64,000 nt of DNA from Goodfellowiella coeruleoviolacea (GCF_024171785.1 NZ_JAMTCK010000024.1:19695-83694), one strand, 5' to 3'. Positions 53,685-63,452 are shown, numbered from the stretch's first letter. Translations and numbers: made by a program. Notes: generated from the letters alone by a model not told the origin.

Positions 53685-55216
53685 TCGGCCGCCTCCAGGG
53701 CCAGGAACAGGTCGACGCGGTCCTCGGTGCGGCGCACATCGCGGCCGGTGAGCTGCTCGACCTTGGCCATCCGCTGGCGCAGCGTGTTCTCGTGCACGCC
53801 GAGGGCCCTGGCGGCGGCCGCGTACTGGCCGTCGTGCCGCAGCAGCGCCCGCACGGCGGCCAGCAGCGGGCCGTGCTCGCGCAGCGGTGCGAGCACGGCG
53901 TCGGCGAAGCCGCGCACGGTGTCCGGGGGCAGCAGGTCGAGCAGCAGCCGGTGCGCGCCCAACTCGTGCACACCGGCCACCCGCGGGCCGGTGGCGCGGC
54001 GGCGCAGCACCCGGCACGCCTCGCGGGACCGCAGCAACGGCTGCCGCAGCGCGGTCGCGTCCGCCGCGCGGCCGCCCAGCCCGACCACCGCCCGGCCACC
54101 GGGGAACCGGCGGTCCAGCAGGGCGAGCAGCCGGTCCACGCACGCGCGCAGGTCCTGGTCGGTGCGCCGCCACGGGAGCACCGCCACCACGTCCCGCGAG
54201 CCGGCCGCCACAGCGGTGGCGGTGCCCTCACCGAGGAAGAAGTCGGACACGACCTCGGCGAGGCCGGCGGGCGGGTCGTCGGCGGTGAACGCGACCGCGC
54301 ACACCACCAGTTCGCCGTCCGCGCCGACGCCGAAGGCACGCAGCCGGGCCGCCACCTCGCCCGCCCGCGCCGGCCCGGACAGGATCATGTCCAGCAGCTC
54401 GTGCGCGTAGCGCAACTGGATCTCCTGCACCGCCCGCCGGGTCGCGCTGTCCACGCTCAGGTACCGGGCGGCCTGCTCCAGCGCGTCCCGCTGCACCTCG
54501 TCCAGCTCCCGCACTGGCCGCAGGCACACCAGCGCGGCGTCCACCTCGGCGACCGCGACGACGAGGAACAGGCTCGCGCCGCCCAGCTCCCCCAGGTCCA
54601 CCTCCAGCGGCGGCGGCCGCCGGGCCAGCGCCCGGGCCACGACCCGCGACTGCCGGTCGTCCAGGCGCAGCCCGTCGGTGGCGGCCAGTTGCCGGCCGGC
54701 CCGGTCCACCACCACCAGCGGCAGGTCGTGGGACCGCCGCACCACCTCCAGCACGCCGTCCGCGCCCCGGCCCCGCGAGATCGCCGCGGTCAGCGCGTCG
54801 CCGAGCCGCACCCGGCCCAGCAGCGGCGCGGTCCGCGCCTGCGCCAACACCGCGGCCGCGGCCCTGGTCACCGCGGTGAACGGCACGTCAACGGCGATCT
54901 CCACGAGCGGCAGCCCGACCCGTCGGCACGCCTCGACCAGGTCCGGCGGGGTCACCGGGGTCTGCTCCCGCAGCCCGAACACCACACCCGCCGCGCCCGC
55001 GCCGTGCACGGCCCGCACGAACTCCTCGGCGGACACCGCGTCGCGCCACAGGCCGTTGGTCAGCACCAGCTCGCGTTCCCGCAGGTAGGGCGAGGGATCG
55101 GGCAGCTCGGTGTTGTGCACCCACAGCACCTCGGCGTCCAGCGCGCCCGGCTCGCCCGCCACCAGCGGCCGCAACCTGAGCGCGCGGTCCTCCACCAGCG
55201 CGCGCACCGTCAGCAC
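53675..55216 (-). CDS. PucR-family transcriptional regulator
   Basis: This 513-residue regulator has an N-terminal purine-catabolism PucR domain (TVRALVEDRALRLRPLVAGE, VLWVHNTELPDPSPYLRERE, LVLTNGLW), a central GGDEF-like region, and a C-terminal HTH (YAAAARALGVHENTLRQRMA then KVEQLTGRDV). PucR proteins control purine and amine catabolism. It is convergent with the deacetylase (10-base overlap) and is the obvious regulator of the three genes to its left. Confidence 0.92.
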   Translation of the reverse strand: MLTVRALVEDRALRLRPLVAGEPGALDAEVLWVHNTELPDPSPYLRERELVLTNGLWRDAVSAEEFVRAVHGAGAAGVVFGLREQTPVTPPDLVEACRRVGLPLVEIAVDVPFTAVTRAAAAVLAQARTAPLLGRVRLGDALTAAISRGRGADGVLEVVRRSHDLPLVVVDRAGRQLAATDGLRLDDRQSRVVARALARRPPPLEVDLGELGGASLFLVVAVAEVDAALVCLRPVRELDEVQRDALEQAARYLSVDSATRRAVQEIQLRYAHELLDMILSGPARAGEVAARLRAFGVGADGELVVCAVAFTADDPPAGLAEVVSDFFLGEGTATAVAAGSRDVVAVLPWRRTDQDLRACVDRLLALLDRRFPGGRAVVGLGGRAADATALRQPLLRSREACRVLRRRATGPRVAGVHELGAHRLLLDLLPPDTVRGFADAVLAPLREHGPLLAAVRALLRHDGQYAAAARALGVHENTLRQRMAKVEQLTGRDVRRTEDRVDLFLALEAADYG

Positions 55217-55301
55217 GGCGCGACCCGCCTGACGAGCGCGGCCAGCAACGCCGAACCCGCCACCGCCAGAACGCGCCCGCCGGTGTTCCCGCCCCGCGTC
55301 A

Positions 55302-57077
55302 TCACTCGACCGGAGCGTCGGCGCGCTTGTCCTGTTCGGCGGCGGCGAGCAGTTCCTCGGCGTGGGCCCGGCCGGTGTCGGTGGAGTCCAGCCCGGCGAG
55401 CATCCGGGCCAGCTCGACCACCCGGCTGGTCTCGTCGAGCACCCGCACCCCGCTGCGCGTCAGCCCGCCCTCGGCCGACTTGTCCACCACCAGGTGCTGG
55501 TCGGCGTAGGCGGCCACCTGCGGCAGGTGGGTGACCACGATGACCTGGTGGGTCCGGGCCAGCCGGGCCAGCCGCCGGCCGATCTCGACCGCGGCCCGGC
55601 CACCCACACCCGCGTCGACCTCGTCGAACACCATGGTCGGCACCGGATCCGCGTGGGCCAGCACCACCTCGATGGCCAGCATCACCCGGGACAGCTCACC
55701 GCCGGAGGCACCCTTGTGCACCGGCAGCGCTGGCGCGCCCGAGTGCGCCACCAGCAGCAGCTCGACCTCGTCCACCCCGTCCGGGCCGGCGTGCAGCAGC
55801 TGCTCGCCCACCCGCAGCGCGGCCGGGTCGTCCGCCTCGGCCGGCCGGGGTCGCACCACCACGTCCAGGCTGGCCTGCGGCATGGCCAGGCCACCCAGCT
55901 CCGCGGTGATCGCCTTGCCCAGCCGCCCGGCCGCGTCGACGCGCTGCTCGGTCAGCCGCTCGGCGATGCCGGCCAGCTCACCGGCGAGTTCGTCGCGGCG
56001 CGCGGCCAGCTCGGCGAGTGCCGCCTCCGAGGTGTCCAGCCCGGCCAGCCGCTCACTGGCCTGTTCGGCCCAGGCCAGCACACCGGCCAGGTCGGGCGCG
56101 TACTTCTTGGTCAGCTGCTTCAGCTCGGCCTGCCTGGCCAGCACCTGCTGCAACCGGGCCGGATCAGCGTCCAGCTGGTCCAGGTAGGCGCGCAGTTCGG
56201 CACCGACGTCGGCGAGCAGCACGGCGGCGTCGGCCAACCGGGACTCCAGGTCCCGCAGCACCGGGTCGTCCGCGGACACCAGCCGTCGCTGGGCCTCGGC
56301 GATCAGCCCGAGCGCCCCGGGGGCGTCCGGATCGATCTCCGGTGACCCGCTCACGGCGAGCGCGGCCGCACCGGCTGTCTCCCGTAACTGGTCGACGTCG
56401 GCCAGCCGGCGGGCCTCCTCGACCAGTTCCTCGTCCTCACCGGGCAGCGGGTTGACCGCGTTGATCTCGGCCAGTCCGTGGGTGAGCAGATCGGCTTCCC
56501 GCGCCAGCTCCCTGGCCCGCTCGGTGCGCTCGGTCAGCTCCGCGATGACCGCCTGCCACTCCCGGCGCACCCGCTGGTAGTCGGCGAGCAGGTCGGTCAC
56601 GGCCGGACCGGCGAAGCGGTCCAGCACCGCGCGCTGCTCCGCCGAGCGCAACAGCCGCAACTGGTCGTTCTGGCCGTGCACGGCCAGCAACTGCTCGGCC
56701 AGCTCGCCGAGCACACCCACGGGCACGGACCGGCCACCGAGGTGGGCGCGGGAACGCCCGTCCGCGTTGACCGTGCGCACCGCGATCACGGTGCCGTCCT
56801 CGTCGGGCTCACCGCCCGCCTCCTCGGCGGCCTTGGCCGCCGGACTGCCCGGTGGCGCCGCGAACCGGCCCTCCACCACGGCCCGCTCCGCACCCACCCG
56901 CACCCGGGACGCCTCGGCCCGGCCGCCGCTGAGCAGGTGGAGCCCGGTGACCACCATGGTCTTGCCCGCACCCGTCTCACCGGTCACCACGGTCAGTCCA
57001 GGGTGCAGTTGCAGGGTGGCCTCGTCGATCACGCCAAGGCCCTTGATGCGCATCTCGGCCAGCACAGGGCGCACCAT
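55302..57077 (-). CDS. recN: DNA repair protein RecN
   Basis: This 591-residue SMC-like ATPase acts in double-strand break repair. Walker A is in TVVTGETGAGKTMVVTGLHL; a coiled-coil region (REWQAVIAELTERTERAREL) separates the halves, and the C-terminal part has GGELSRVMLAIEVVLA (signature) and MVFDEVDAGVGGRAAVEIG (Walker B). ATG 57077 was chosen; GTG 57065 or ATG 57053 in the same frame are close alternatives. It is downstream of nadK, as in mycobacteria. Confidence 0.95.
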   Translation of the reverse strand: MVRPVLAEMRIKGLGVIDEATLQLHPGLTVVTGETGAGKTMVVTGLHLLSGGRAEASRVRVGAERAVVEGRFAAPPGSPAAKAAEEAGGEPDEDGTVIAVRTVNADGRSRAHLGGRSVPVGVLGELAEQLLAVHGQNDQLRLLRSAEQRAVLDRFAGPAVTDLLADYQRVRREWQAVIAELTERTERARELAREADLLTHGLAEINAVNPLPGEDEELVEEARRLADVDQLRETAGAAALAVSGSPEIDPDAPGALGLIAEAQRRLVSADDPVLRDLESRLADAAVLLADVGAELRAYLDQLDADPARLQQVLARQAELKQLTKKYAPDLAGVLAWAEQASERLAGLDTSEAALAELAARRDELAGELAGIAERLTEQRVDAAGRLGKAITAELGGLAMPQASLDVVVRPRPAEADDPAALRVGEQLLHAGPDGVDEVELLLVAHSGAPALPVHKGASGGELSRVMLAIEVVLAHADPVPTMVFDEVDAGVGGRAAVEIGRRLARLARTHQVIVVTHLPQVAAYADQHLVVDKSAEGGLTRSGVRVLDETSRVVELARMLAGLDSTDTGRAHAEELLAAAEQDKRADAPVE

Positions 57078-57181
57078 AGCCGCAGTTCCCGACACGTCCT
57101 CAGATGCTGCCACGGCTTCCCCTCGCTCGCGGGACGACCCCGCCGCAAGTCGCAGCAGCGCCGCCCGTCCCAGTGGCGCGG

Positions 57182-58090
57182 TCAGTCGCCCGACGGACCA
57201 CGCCATCCCTGCACCGGAAGAGAGAACTTGCGGACCAGCCGGTCGGTGAACGGCCCCTCGCGCAGGCGCACCAGCTTGACCGGAACGCTGCCGCCCACCA
57301 CCTCGACCCGGGCGCCGGCCGGCAGCGGCACGGTGCGCCGGCCGTCGCAGCACAGCACCGCGGGGTGGCCGTACTGGTCCACCTCGAAGGCGACCACGGA
57401 CTTCGGCGAGACCACCAGCGGCCGGCTGAACAGCGCGTGCGCGTTGCTGGGCACCACGAGCAGCGCCTGCACGTCCGGCCACACCACCGGTCCGCCGGCG
57501 GAGAACGCGTAGGCGGTGGACCCGGTGGGCGTCGCGCACAGCACGCCGTCGCAGCCGAACGACGACACCGGCCGCCCGTCCACCTCGACCACCACGTCCA
57601 GGATGCGCTCCCGGCTGATCTTCTCCACGCTGGCCTCGTTGAGCGCCCACGTGGTGGCCAGCACCTCGCCGTCCAGCCGGGCGGTGACGTCGATGGTCAT
57701 CCGCTCCTGGACGTGGTACTGCCTGGCGACGATCATGTCGACGGCCTCGTGCAGCGCGTCCGAGTCGGCCTCGGCGAGGAAGCCGACCCGGCCCAGGTTC
57801 ACCCCGACCACCGGCACCCCGGCGGAGCGGGCCAGTTCGGCGCCCCGCAGCAGCGTGCCGTCACCGCCGAGCGCCAGCACCAGCTCGGTGCCCTTGGCCG
57901 CGTCCGCGTCCGTGGCCACCACCTTGCGGTAGCAGGACGGGTCCAGGTCGGGCTGTTCCTCGTCGAGCACCCGCAGCACGATCCCGGCCTTAGCGAACCG
58001 GTCGGCGACCTGCTCGGCCATGCGCAGGTTGCTGCCCCTGCCGGTGTGCACGACGAGCAGCACCTCCCGGCCGTCTGACGAGCCGGTCAT
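57182..58090 (-). CDS. nadK: NAD kinase
   Basis: This 302-residue kinase makes NADP from NAD. The GGDGTLL motif is at residues 75-81, and the conserved NLGRVGFLAEA and PTGSTAYAFSAGGP segments follow. It starts in a four-base overlap with tlyA and is followed by recN, the order tlyA-ppnK-recN known from mycobacteria. Nothing unusual is seen. Confidence 0.96.
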   Translation of the reverse strand: MTGSSDGREVLLVVHTGRGSNLRMAEQVADRFAKAGIVLRVLDEEQPDLDPSCYRKVVATDADAAKGTELVLALGGDGTLLRGAELARSAGVPVVGVNLGRVGFLAEADSDALHEAVDMIVARQYHVQERMTIDVTARLDGEVLATTWALNEASVEKISRERILDVVVEVDGRPVSSFGCDGVLCATPTGSTAYAFSAGGPVVWPDVQALLVVPSNAHALFSRPLVVSPKSVVAFEVDQYGHPAVLCCDGRRTVPLPAGARVEVVGGSVPVKLVRLREGPFTDRLVRKFSLPVQGWRGPSGD

Positions 58091-58902
58091 CGCGGCCCCC
58101 TTTCCACCGCGTCCCCCACGATTCGCGACACCTGCTCGCTGTCCAGCGGCTCACCGCGCCGCAACCACACGAAGTACTCCACGTTGCCCGACGGCCCTGG
58201 CAGCGGGCTGGCCGTGGCGCCGTGCAGCCGCAGCCCCAGCGAGCCGGCCAGGGCGACCACGTCCCGGACGGCCTCGGCCCGCAGCGCGGGGTCGCGCACC
58301 ACACCACCGGACCCGAGCCGCTCCCGGCCCACCTCGAACTGCGGCTTGACCATCGGCACCAGGTCGCCGTCAGCGCCGAGGCAGTCGGCCAACGCGGGCA
58401 GCACCAGACGCAGCGAGATGAACGACAGGTCGGCGACAACCAGGTCGGCCGGGCCGTCGATGTCCTCGGGCCGCAGGGCGCGCACGTTGGTGCGGTCCCG
58501 CACGACGACCCGCTCGTCAGTGCGCAGCCGCCAGTCCAGCAGTCCTCGGCCGACGTCGGCGGCCACCACCTGGGCGGCGCCGGCCCGCAGCAGCACGTCG
58601 GTGAAGCCACCGGTGGACGCTCCCGCGTCCAGGCAGCGCCGGCCGGCCACGCGCAGCCCGTCCGGCTCGAACGCGGCCAGCGCGCCCAGCAGTTTGTGCG
58701 CGCCCCGGGAAGCCCAGTTCGGGTCGTCGGCGTCGTCGCGCACCACGACCGGGGCGTCCAGTTCCACGCCGGTGGCGGGTTTGCTGGCCACCGTTCCCCG
58801 GACGGTCACCCGGCCGGCGGCGATGAGTTGGCTGGCGTGCTCGCGGGACCGGGCGAGCCCGCGCCGCACGAGTTCGGCGTCCAGCCGTGACCTGCGTGGC
58901 AT
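58087..58902 (-). CDS. tlyA: TlyA-family rRNA 2'-O-methyltransferase
   Basis: This 271-residue enzyme methylates 16S and 23S rRNA and is linked to capreomycin sensitivity in mycobacteria. An N-terminal S4 domain (RLDAELVRRGLARSREHASQ, LIAAGRVTVRG) is followed by a FtsJ-like methyltransferase with the SAM motif CLDAGASTGGFTDVLLRAGA and KPQFEVGRERLGSGGVV. The stop overlaps the nadK start (four bases). Confidence 0.95.
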   Translation of the reverse strand: MPRRSRLDAELVRRGLARSREHASQLIAAGRVTVRGTVASKPATGVELDAPVVVRDDADDPNWASRGAHKLLGALAAFEPDGLRVAGRRCLDAGASTGGFTDVLLRAGAAQVVAADVGRGLLDWRLRTDERVVVRDRTNVRALRPEDIDGPADLVVADLSFISLRLVLPALADCLGADGDLVPMVKPQFEVGRERLGSGGVVRDPALRAEAVRDVVALAGSLGLRLHGATASPLPGPSGNVEYFVWLRRGEPLDSEQVSRIVGDAVERGPR

Positions 58903-58906
58903 CCGG

Positions 58907-59149
58907 TCAGACCTTGTCGATGCTGGTGAGGGCGGCGGTCAGGGCGGTGTGCACCGCGTCGAACCGCGCCACGTGCTCGGCGACCGGCAGCTCGGCCAGG
59001 CCGTCCAGCCCGGCCAGGGCCCGGTCAACGGCGGCCGTGGGGTCGGGCGGCGGCCCGGGAACCGGTGGCCGCGCTGGTGACGGCCCCGGCACGGCCGACG
59101 CCGGCCGCGCCAGCCCTGGCCCGGGCAGGGGCCGCTGGTCGGATGTCAT
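58907..59149 (-). CDS. Small conserved protein upstream of tlyA (Rv1693-like)
   Basis: This 80-residue protein has a Pro-rich N-terminus and a conserved helical end: VDRALAGLDGLAELPVAEHV followed by ARFDAVHTALTAALTSID. Position between the HAD phosphatase and tlyA matches mycobacterial Rv1693, a small protein of unknown function. Its stop is four bases from the tlyA start, supporting co-translation. Confidence 0.75.
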   Translation of the reverse strand: MTSDQRPLPGPGLARPASAVPGPSPARPPVPGPPPDPTAAVDRALAGLDGLAELPVAEHVARFDAVHTALTAALTSIDKV

Positions 59150-59353
59150 GCTGCTGCTCCCGTCCGCCGAGGTACTCGTCCGCGCCGAAGTGGCTGTCTT
59201 CGCCGGAGCGGCACCAGCCCGGCAACGGACATCCAGACGTTACTCCGCCATTGTCCGCCATGAGCCCCAACAGCCCGGGCGGTGGTGCCCGGAAATCCCG
59301 GCGGCACGGGCGGTCCCACCCCCACCGCGCGGGCCGGGCGGCCGCCCGGGCGA

Positions 59354-60448
59354 TCAGGCCGGCGTGGCCAGCAATTCGGCGGGCAGCAGCCGGCCCACCG
59401 CGGCGCGGGCCGCGTCATCCGTGGCGCAGACCCGCACCCCGGCGCCGCCGCCCTCGGCCCACCACACCGCGCACAGCTGCCGGAGCAGCTCCAGCGCGTC
59501 GGCCGACCACCGCTGACCGGCCGGGCCCGCCGTGGCGTCCGCCGTCACGTCCTCGGTCACCGCCGTCCCGGCGTCGCTCGCGGAGACCAGCAGCAGCCCG
59601 TTGTCGACCCGCACGGTCCACGCCGAGTCCGTCACGGCGATCTCCAGCTCGGCCACGCCGTCCAGCACCGCGGACAGGTCAGCGGCCAGATACCGGGGGC
59701 GCAGCTCCGGCGCGGCGGTCAGCAGCTGCCCCGGGGTGGCGACCCCGGTGAGGACCAGCAACGCGTCCAGCCCGGCGTGGTGCGCGCCGAGCACGTCCGT
59801 GTCCAGCCGGTCCCCCACCACCAGCGGCCGGCTGGCGTTGGCGGTCCGCACCGCCTGGTCCATCAGCGGTCGCTCCGGTTTGCCGGCCACCAGCGGCTCG
59901 GCGTCGGTGGCCGCCCGCAGCGCGGCCACCAGCGCGCCGTTGCCGGGCAGCAGGCCCCGCTCGGTGGGCAGCGCGGTGTCGTTGTTGCAGGCCACCCACA
60001 GCGCGCCGGCGCGGATCGCCAGGCACGCCTCGGCCAGGTCCCGCCACCCGGTGTCCTTGGACAGCCCCTGCACCACCGCAGTGACCTCGCTGCTGGCCGT
60101 GCGCACCGGCCGCAGCCCGACCAGTCGGACCTCCTCGGCCAGTGCGTCACTGCCCACCACGACCACAGGTGATCCCGCTGGCACGCGCTCGGCGAGCACC
60201 GCGGCGCCGGCCTGGGCGCTGGTGCTCACCTCGTCGAGCGTGGCGGCGAAACCCAGCTCGGCCAGGTGGTCGGCCACCTCCTGCGGAGCCCGGGAGGCGT
60301 TGTTGGTGACGAAGCGGATGGCGACCGCCTGCTCGCGTGCCTTGGCGACCGCCTCCGGTGCGCCCGGCACGGCCTGCTCACCCCGGTAGACGGTGCCGTC
60401 GAGATCCAACAGGAGTGCGTCGTACACGTCGAGCAGGCGTTCACTCAC
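59354..60448 (-). CDS. HAD-IIA family phosphatase (Rv1692-like)
   Basis: This 364-residue haloacid-dehalogenase-type phosphatase has the nucleophile motif LLLDLDGTVYRGEQ (DLDGT at residues 15-19), the threonine/asparagine motif RFVTNNASR, the HAD-IIA cap, and the final VVGDRLDTDVLGAHHAGLD acidic motif. The mycobacterial counterpart Rv1692 is a glycerol-3-phosphate phosphatase, so a role in lipid-headgroup recycling is likely. A C-terminal domain of about 90 residues is extra relative to the simplest HADs. It overlaps the TPR gene by four bases. Confidence 0.92.
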   Translation of the reverse strand: MSERLLDVYDALLLDLDGTVYRGEQAVPGAPEAVAKAREQAVAIRFVTNNASRAPQEVADHLAELGFAATLDEVSTSAQAGAAVLAERVPAGSPVVVVGSDALAEEVRLVGLRPVRTASSEVTAVVQGLSKDTGWRDLAEACLAIRAGALWVACNNDTALPTERGLLPGNGALVAALRAATDAEPLVAGKPERPLMDQAVRTANASRPLVVGDRLDTDVLGAHHAGLDALLVLTGVATPGQLLTAAPELRPRYLAADLSAVLDGVAELEIAVTDSAWTVRVDNGLLLVSASDAGTAVTEDVTADATAGPAGQRWSADALELLRQLCAVWWAEGGGAGVRVCATDDAARAAVGRLLPAELLATPA

Positions 60449-63384
60449 CGCTGCCCCGCCTTCCCTTCGGCATCGGAACCGTTCCCCGCGGAATCGGGAC
60501 TGGTGGACCCGTTCGCCACCGAGTCGCCCCCGGCCGGACCGGGCCGCGCCGCATCCGGCGCTGCCGAGCCACCAGCGGTGTCCGCGCTGTCCGCACCCTG
60601 ACCGACCGGGGTGGCGTCCGCACGGCCGCTGTCCGCACGATCACCGTGCTGACCGGCGTTCTCCGCCCCAGCCGGGTCCCCGTGCTCGGTGTCCGCGTGC
60701 CCGGCGTCCACCGGCTCGGTGTCCACCGGCTCGGTGTCCACCGGCTCGGCGTCCGCGCTCACGGTGCCCGCGTCCGCGTCGGCCGCGGCCTCGGCATCCC
60801 GTTCGCTGGCACGCGGCTCAGCCGCGCTGTCACCGGCGGGCGACTCGCCAGCGCCGGGCAGGCCGGCACCGTCCTCAGCGAGATCGAAGGCGCGCTCGGC
60901 GGCGTCGGTGTCGCCGTCCTCGTCGGCCTCGGCCGCGTTGAGGAACCAGCGGATCGCCTCTTCCCGCCGGCCAGCAGCGGCGAGGTTGTCCGCGTAGGCG
61001 TAGAACAGCCGGGCGCTCCACGGCTCCCGCTGCTTCGGGTCGAGGTCCGGGCCCTGCAACGCCACCACGGCGGCGTCGACCTGTCCCATGTCCCGGCGAG
61101 CACCCGCGGCCACGATGCGCAGTTCGATGGCCTCGGCCTTGGGCAGTGCGTCCAGGTTGGCCTCGCGGGCCAGCTCGATCGCCCGCTCCGGCCGGCCCAG
61201 CGCACGTTCGCAGTCGGCCAGCACCGCCAGGTGCCCCGGCCCACTGGTCATCCGACGCGCCGCGCGCAGCTCCGACAACGCCTCGGCCCACTCACCAGCG
61301 TGGTAGGCGGTGAGGCCGGCGGCCTCGCGCACGATGCCGACCCTGGCCGCCTTGGACCTGGCGTACCTGGCGTGCTCCAGCGCTGCCTCGGGCTCGCTGT
61401 CGATCAGCATGCCGGCGGCGACCAGGTGGCGGCCGACGACCTCCGCGAGCACCTTGGGCAGGCTGCGCAGCTCAGCCCGGACGTCCGGATCGAGCGCGGA
61501 GAACTGCGCCTCCTCGGGCAGCACCGGCGTCCTCGGCCGGCTCTCCCCGGAGCGGAAGTCCGAGCGGCCGTCACGGTCCCCTCGGTCGGTGTTGTGCCGA
61601 CCGGAGGCACGACGCGCCACAGCCGCGGTCTCCCGGGCGGCGGCACCGGCATCGCCCCGCTCAGCGTCCACCGGGCCGCGCTCAGCCGCCTGGTCGACGT
61701 CCGAATCCCGCTCGACCGGCGCGGCCGCCGCACTGGCGGTCCCGTCACCCACAGCGCCGTCGCGGCCGGTGTCCACCGGGGCGACATCCGCCGCGTCCGC
61801 GGTCACGCCGTCCGCGCGCTGGCCGGCCAGGTGCTGCTCGTCGACACCGGACCGGTCACCGGCCACCTCAGCGGCCGGCCCGGCCGTGCCGGCGCGGTCC
61901 GCATCCCGGTCCGCACGGCGCTGGTCCCGGTGGTCCCGCTGGTCCCGGTCGGCGAACCGGTCGGCCTGGCGGGCCGGGCGCGGCCGGTCGTCGTCCCGCG
62001 AGCGGCCGTCGAACCGCCGCTGGTCGGGCCGGTCACCCCGGTCGAAGCGACGCGGGCGCTCGTCCCGGTCCTGCCGCTCACGCCACGGTCGGTCACCGCT
62101 CTGGCCGCCGCCGTACGGCCGGCGGCCGTAACCCTCGCGGGAGCCACCGCGGAAGTCGCTGTCCCCGCCCCGGGGACGGCGATCCGCGTCCCGACGCTCC
62201 GAGCGCCGGTCGTCCCAGCGGTTGCGGTCATCGCGCCCCTGGTATCCGCCGCGGTCGCGGCCGTCCCGACCGCGGTCATCACCGCGCCGGTCGTCCCAGC
62301 CCCGGTTGTCGCCACGCCGATCGTCACCGCGCCGATTGTCACTGCGCCGGTCGTCACCGCGCCGGTCGTCGCGGTACCCGCCCTGGCGGCCGCGCTCGGT
62401 GTCACGGGACCAGCCGCCCTGGCGCTCGTCCCTGGCCGGACGGTCCCGGAACCCGCGGTCGTCAGTCGAGGACCTGCGGTCGTCGAACCGCCCGCCCCGG
62501 CCGCCGCGGTCGTCGTAGCGCGGACCCCGGCGCTCGCCCTCGAAACGGCCGCCTCGGTCGCCGGACCAGCCGCCCCGCTCACCAGGCCGACCGTAGCCGG
62601 CGTCCCTCGGCCGATCCCGATCGTCATAACGGCCACGACCCCGGTCAGCGCGGTCCTCGCGGTCGCGGTACGGGCGCCCACTGCCGGGCCGGCCACCATC
62701 CCGGCCCCGGTCGTCCCGACGGTTGTCACGGTCCCGGAAGTCACGCCGCTCACCGCGCTCACCCCGGTCGCGGTCGAACCTGCTGTCGCCACCGCGGGCG
62801 GGCCGATCGCCTCGGTCGCGGTCGAACCGCTCCCCGCGATCCCACCCGCGGTCACCGCGGTCGCGCCGGTCGTGGTGACCCCGGTCACCACCGGTCCGGG
62901 AGGCACCGTCACGGGCGTTGTCACGCGGCCAGGTGGACCCGCGCCGCTCGCCACCGTTCTCCCGGCTCCACTCGCGCCGGCCGCCGTCCCGACCGCCGCT
63001 GTCCCGACCGCCGCGGCCGCGGTCGGCGCGGCTGTCGCGGTCTCCACCACGTGCGCCATCACCGCCGCGGAACCCGCGGTCGGCACGGCCACCATCACTG
63101 TCTCGGCGAGACCAGTCGTCACGTCGCGGACGGTCGTCGGACCGCCCTTCCCAGCGATTACCCCGGTCGTCTTCTCGGCGGCTGCGGAATCGCTCGTCCG
63201 AACGCGCGTCGCGTTGCTGGCCACCACCTGGCCGCCAGTCGCGCTGCTGGCCCCCGTCGCGTCTGTATTCGCCCCCGGCACGACCTTGGCTGGAACGCCG
63301 AGGTCGATCGCCCTGATCGCTCGGGCCACGCCTACGGTCGTCGGGACGATTCCCGAACCTGGACACAAAACCTCCACTGGACAT
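60445..63384 (-). CDS. TPR protein with giant Arg/Asp/Gly-rich disordered N-terminus (Rv1691-like)
   Basis: About 979 residues. The first 560 or so are almost only Arg, Asp, Gly and Ser in short RDD/RGG/DRG-type repeats, with no hydrophobic core. A mixed linker (about 560-660) leads to a folded helical TPR-like region (FSALDPDVRAELRSLPKVLA, LEHARYARSKAARVG, YHAGEWAEALSELRAARRM, RPERAIELAREANLDA), and an Ala/Asp/Glu/Pro tail follows. The TPR part and its position next to the HAD gene match mycobacterial Rv1691, which is far shorter. ATG 63384 (MSSGGFVSRFGN) is preferred; a GTG at 63411 is possible. It lies 69 bases from the 5S rRNA gene. Confidence 0.8.
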   Translation of the reverse strand: MSSGGFVSRFGNRPDDRRRGPSDQGDRPRRSSQGRAGGEYRRDGGQQRDWRPGGGQQRDARSDERFRSRREDDRGNRWEGRSDDRPRRDDWSRRDSDGGRADRGFRGGDGARGGDRDSRADRGRGGRDSGGRDGGRREWSRENGGERRGSTWPRDNARDGASRTGGDRGHHDRRDRGDRGWDRGERFDRDRGDRPARGGDSRFDRDRGERGERRDFRDRDNRRDDRGRDGGRPGSGRPYRDREDRADRGRGRYDDRDRPRDAGYGRPGERGGWSGDRGGRFEGERRGPRYDDRGGRGGRFDDRRSSTDDRGFRDRPARDERQGGWSRDTERGRQGGYRDDRRGDDRRSDNRRGDDRRGDNRGWDDRRGDDRGRDGRDRGGYQGRDDRNRWDDRRSERRDADRRPRGGDSDFRGGSREGYGRRPYGGGQSGDRPWRERQDRDERPRRFDRGDRPDQRRFDGRSRDDDRPRPARQADRFADRDQRDHRDQRRADRDADRAGTAGPAAEVAGDRSGVDEQHLAGQRADGVTADAADVAPVDTGRDGAVGDGTASAAAAPVERDSDVDQAAERGPVDAERGDAGAAARETAAVARRASGRHNTDRGDRDGRSDFRSGESRPRTPVLPEEAQFSALDPDVRAELRSLPKVLAEVVGRHLVAAGMLIDSEPEAALEHARYARSKAARVGIVREAAGLTAYHAGEWAEALSELRAARRMTSGPGHLAVLADCERALGRPERAIELAREANLDALPKAEAIELRIVAAGARRDMGQVDAAVVALQGPDLDPKQREPWSARLFYAYADNLAAAGRREEAIRWFLNAAEADEDGDTDAAERAFDLAEDGAGLPGAGESPAGDSAAEPRASERDAEAAADADAGTVSADAEPVDTEPVDTEPVDAGHADTEHGDPAGAENAGQHGDRADSGRADATPVGQGADSADTAGGSAAPDAARPGPAGGDSVANGSTSPDSAGNGSDAEGKAGQR

Positions 63385-63452
63385 GCCGAAAGGGGCCTGT
63401 GGTTGAAGCACACTCTCTGTGCCCCTACCACAAGCCCCTTCGGATGAAGTAT

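Noticed and set aside
60337..63447. A 1036-residue open frame on + opposite the Arg/Asp/Gly-rich gene, and another of 558 residues on - in a third frame
   Set aside because: Repetitive CGG/GAC-rich codons leave several frames without stops. The products are low-complexity Val/Thr/Pro- or Arg-rich strings without motifs, and no start site supports them.
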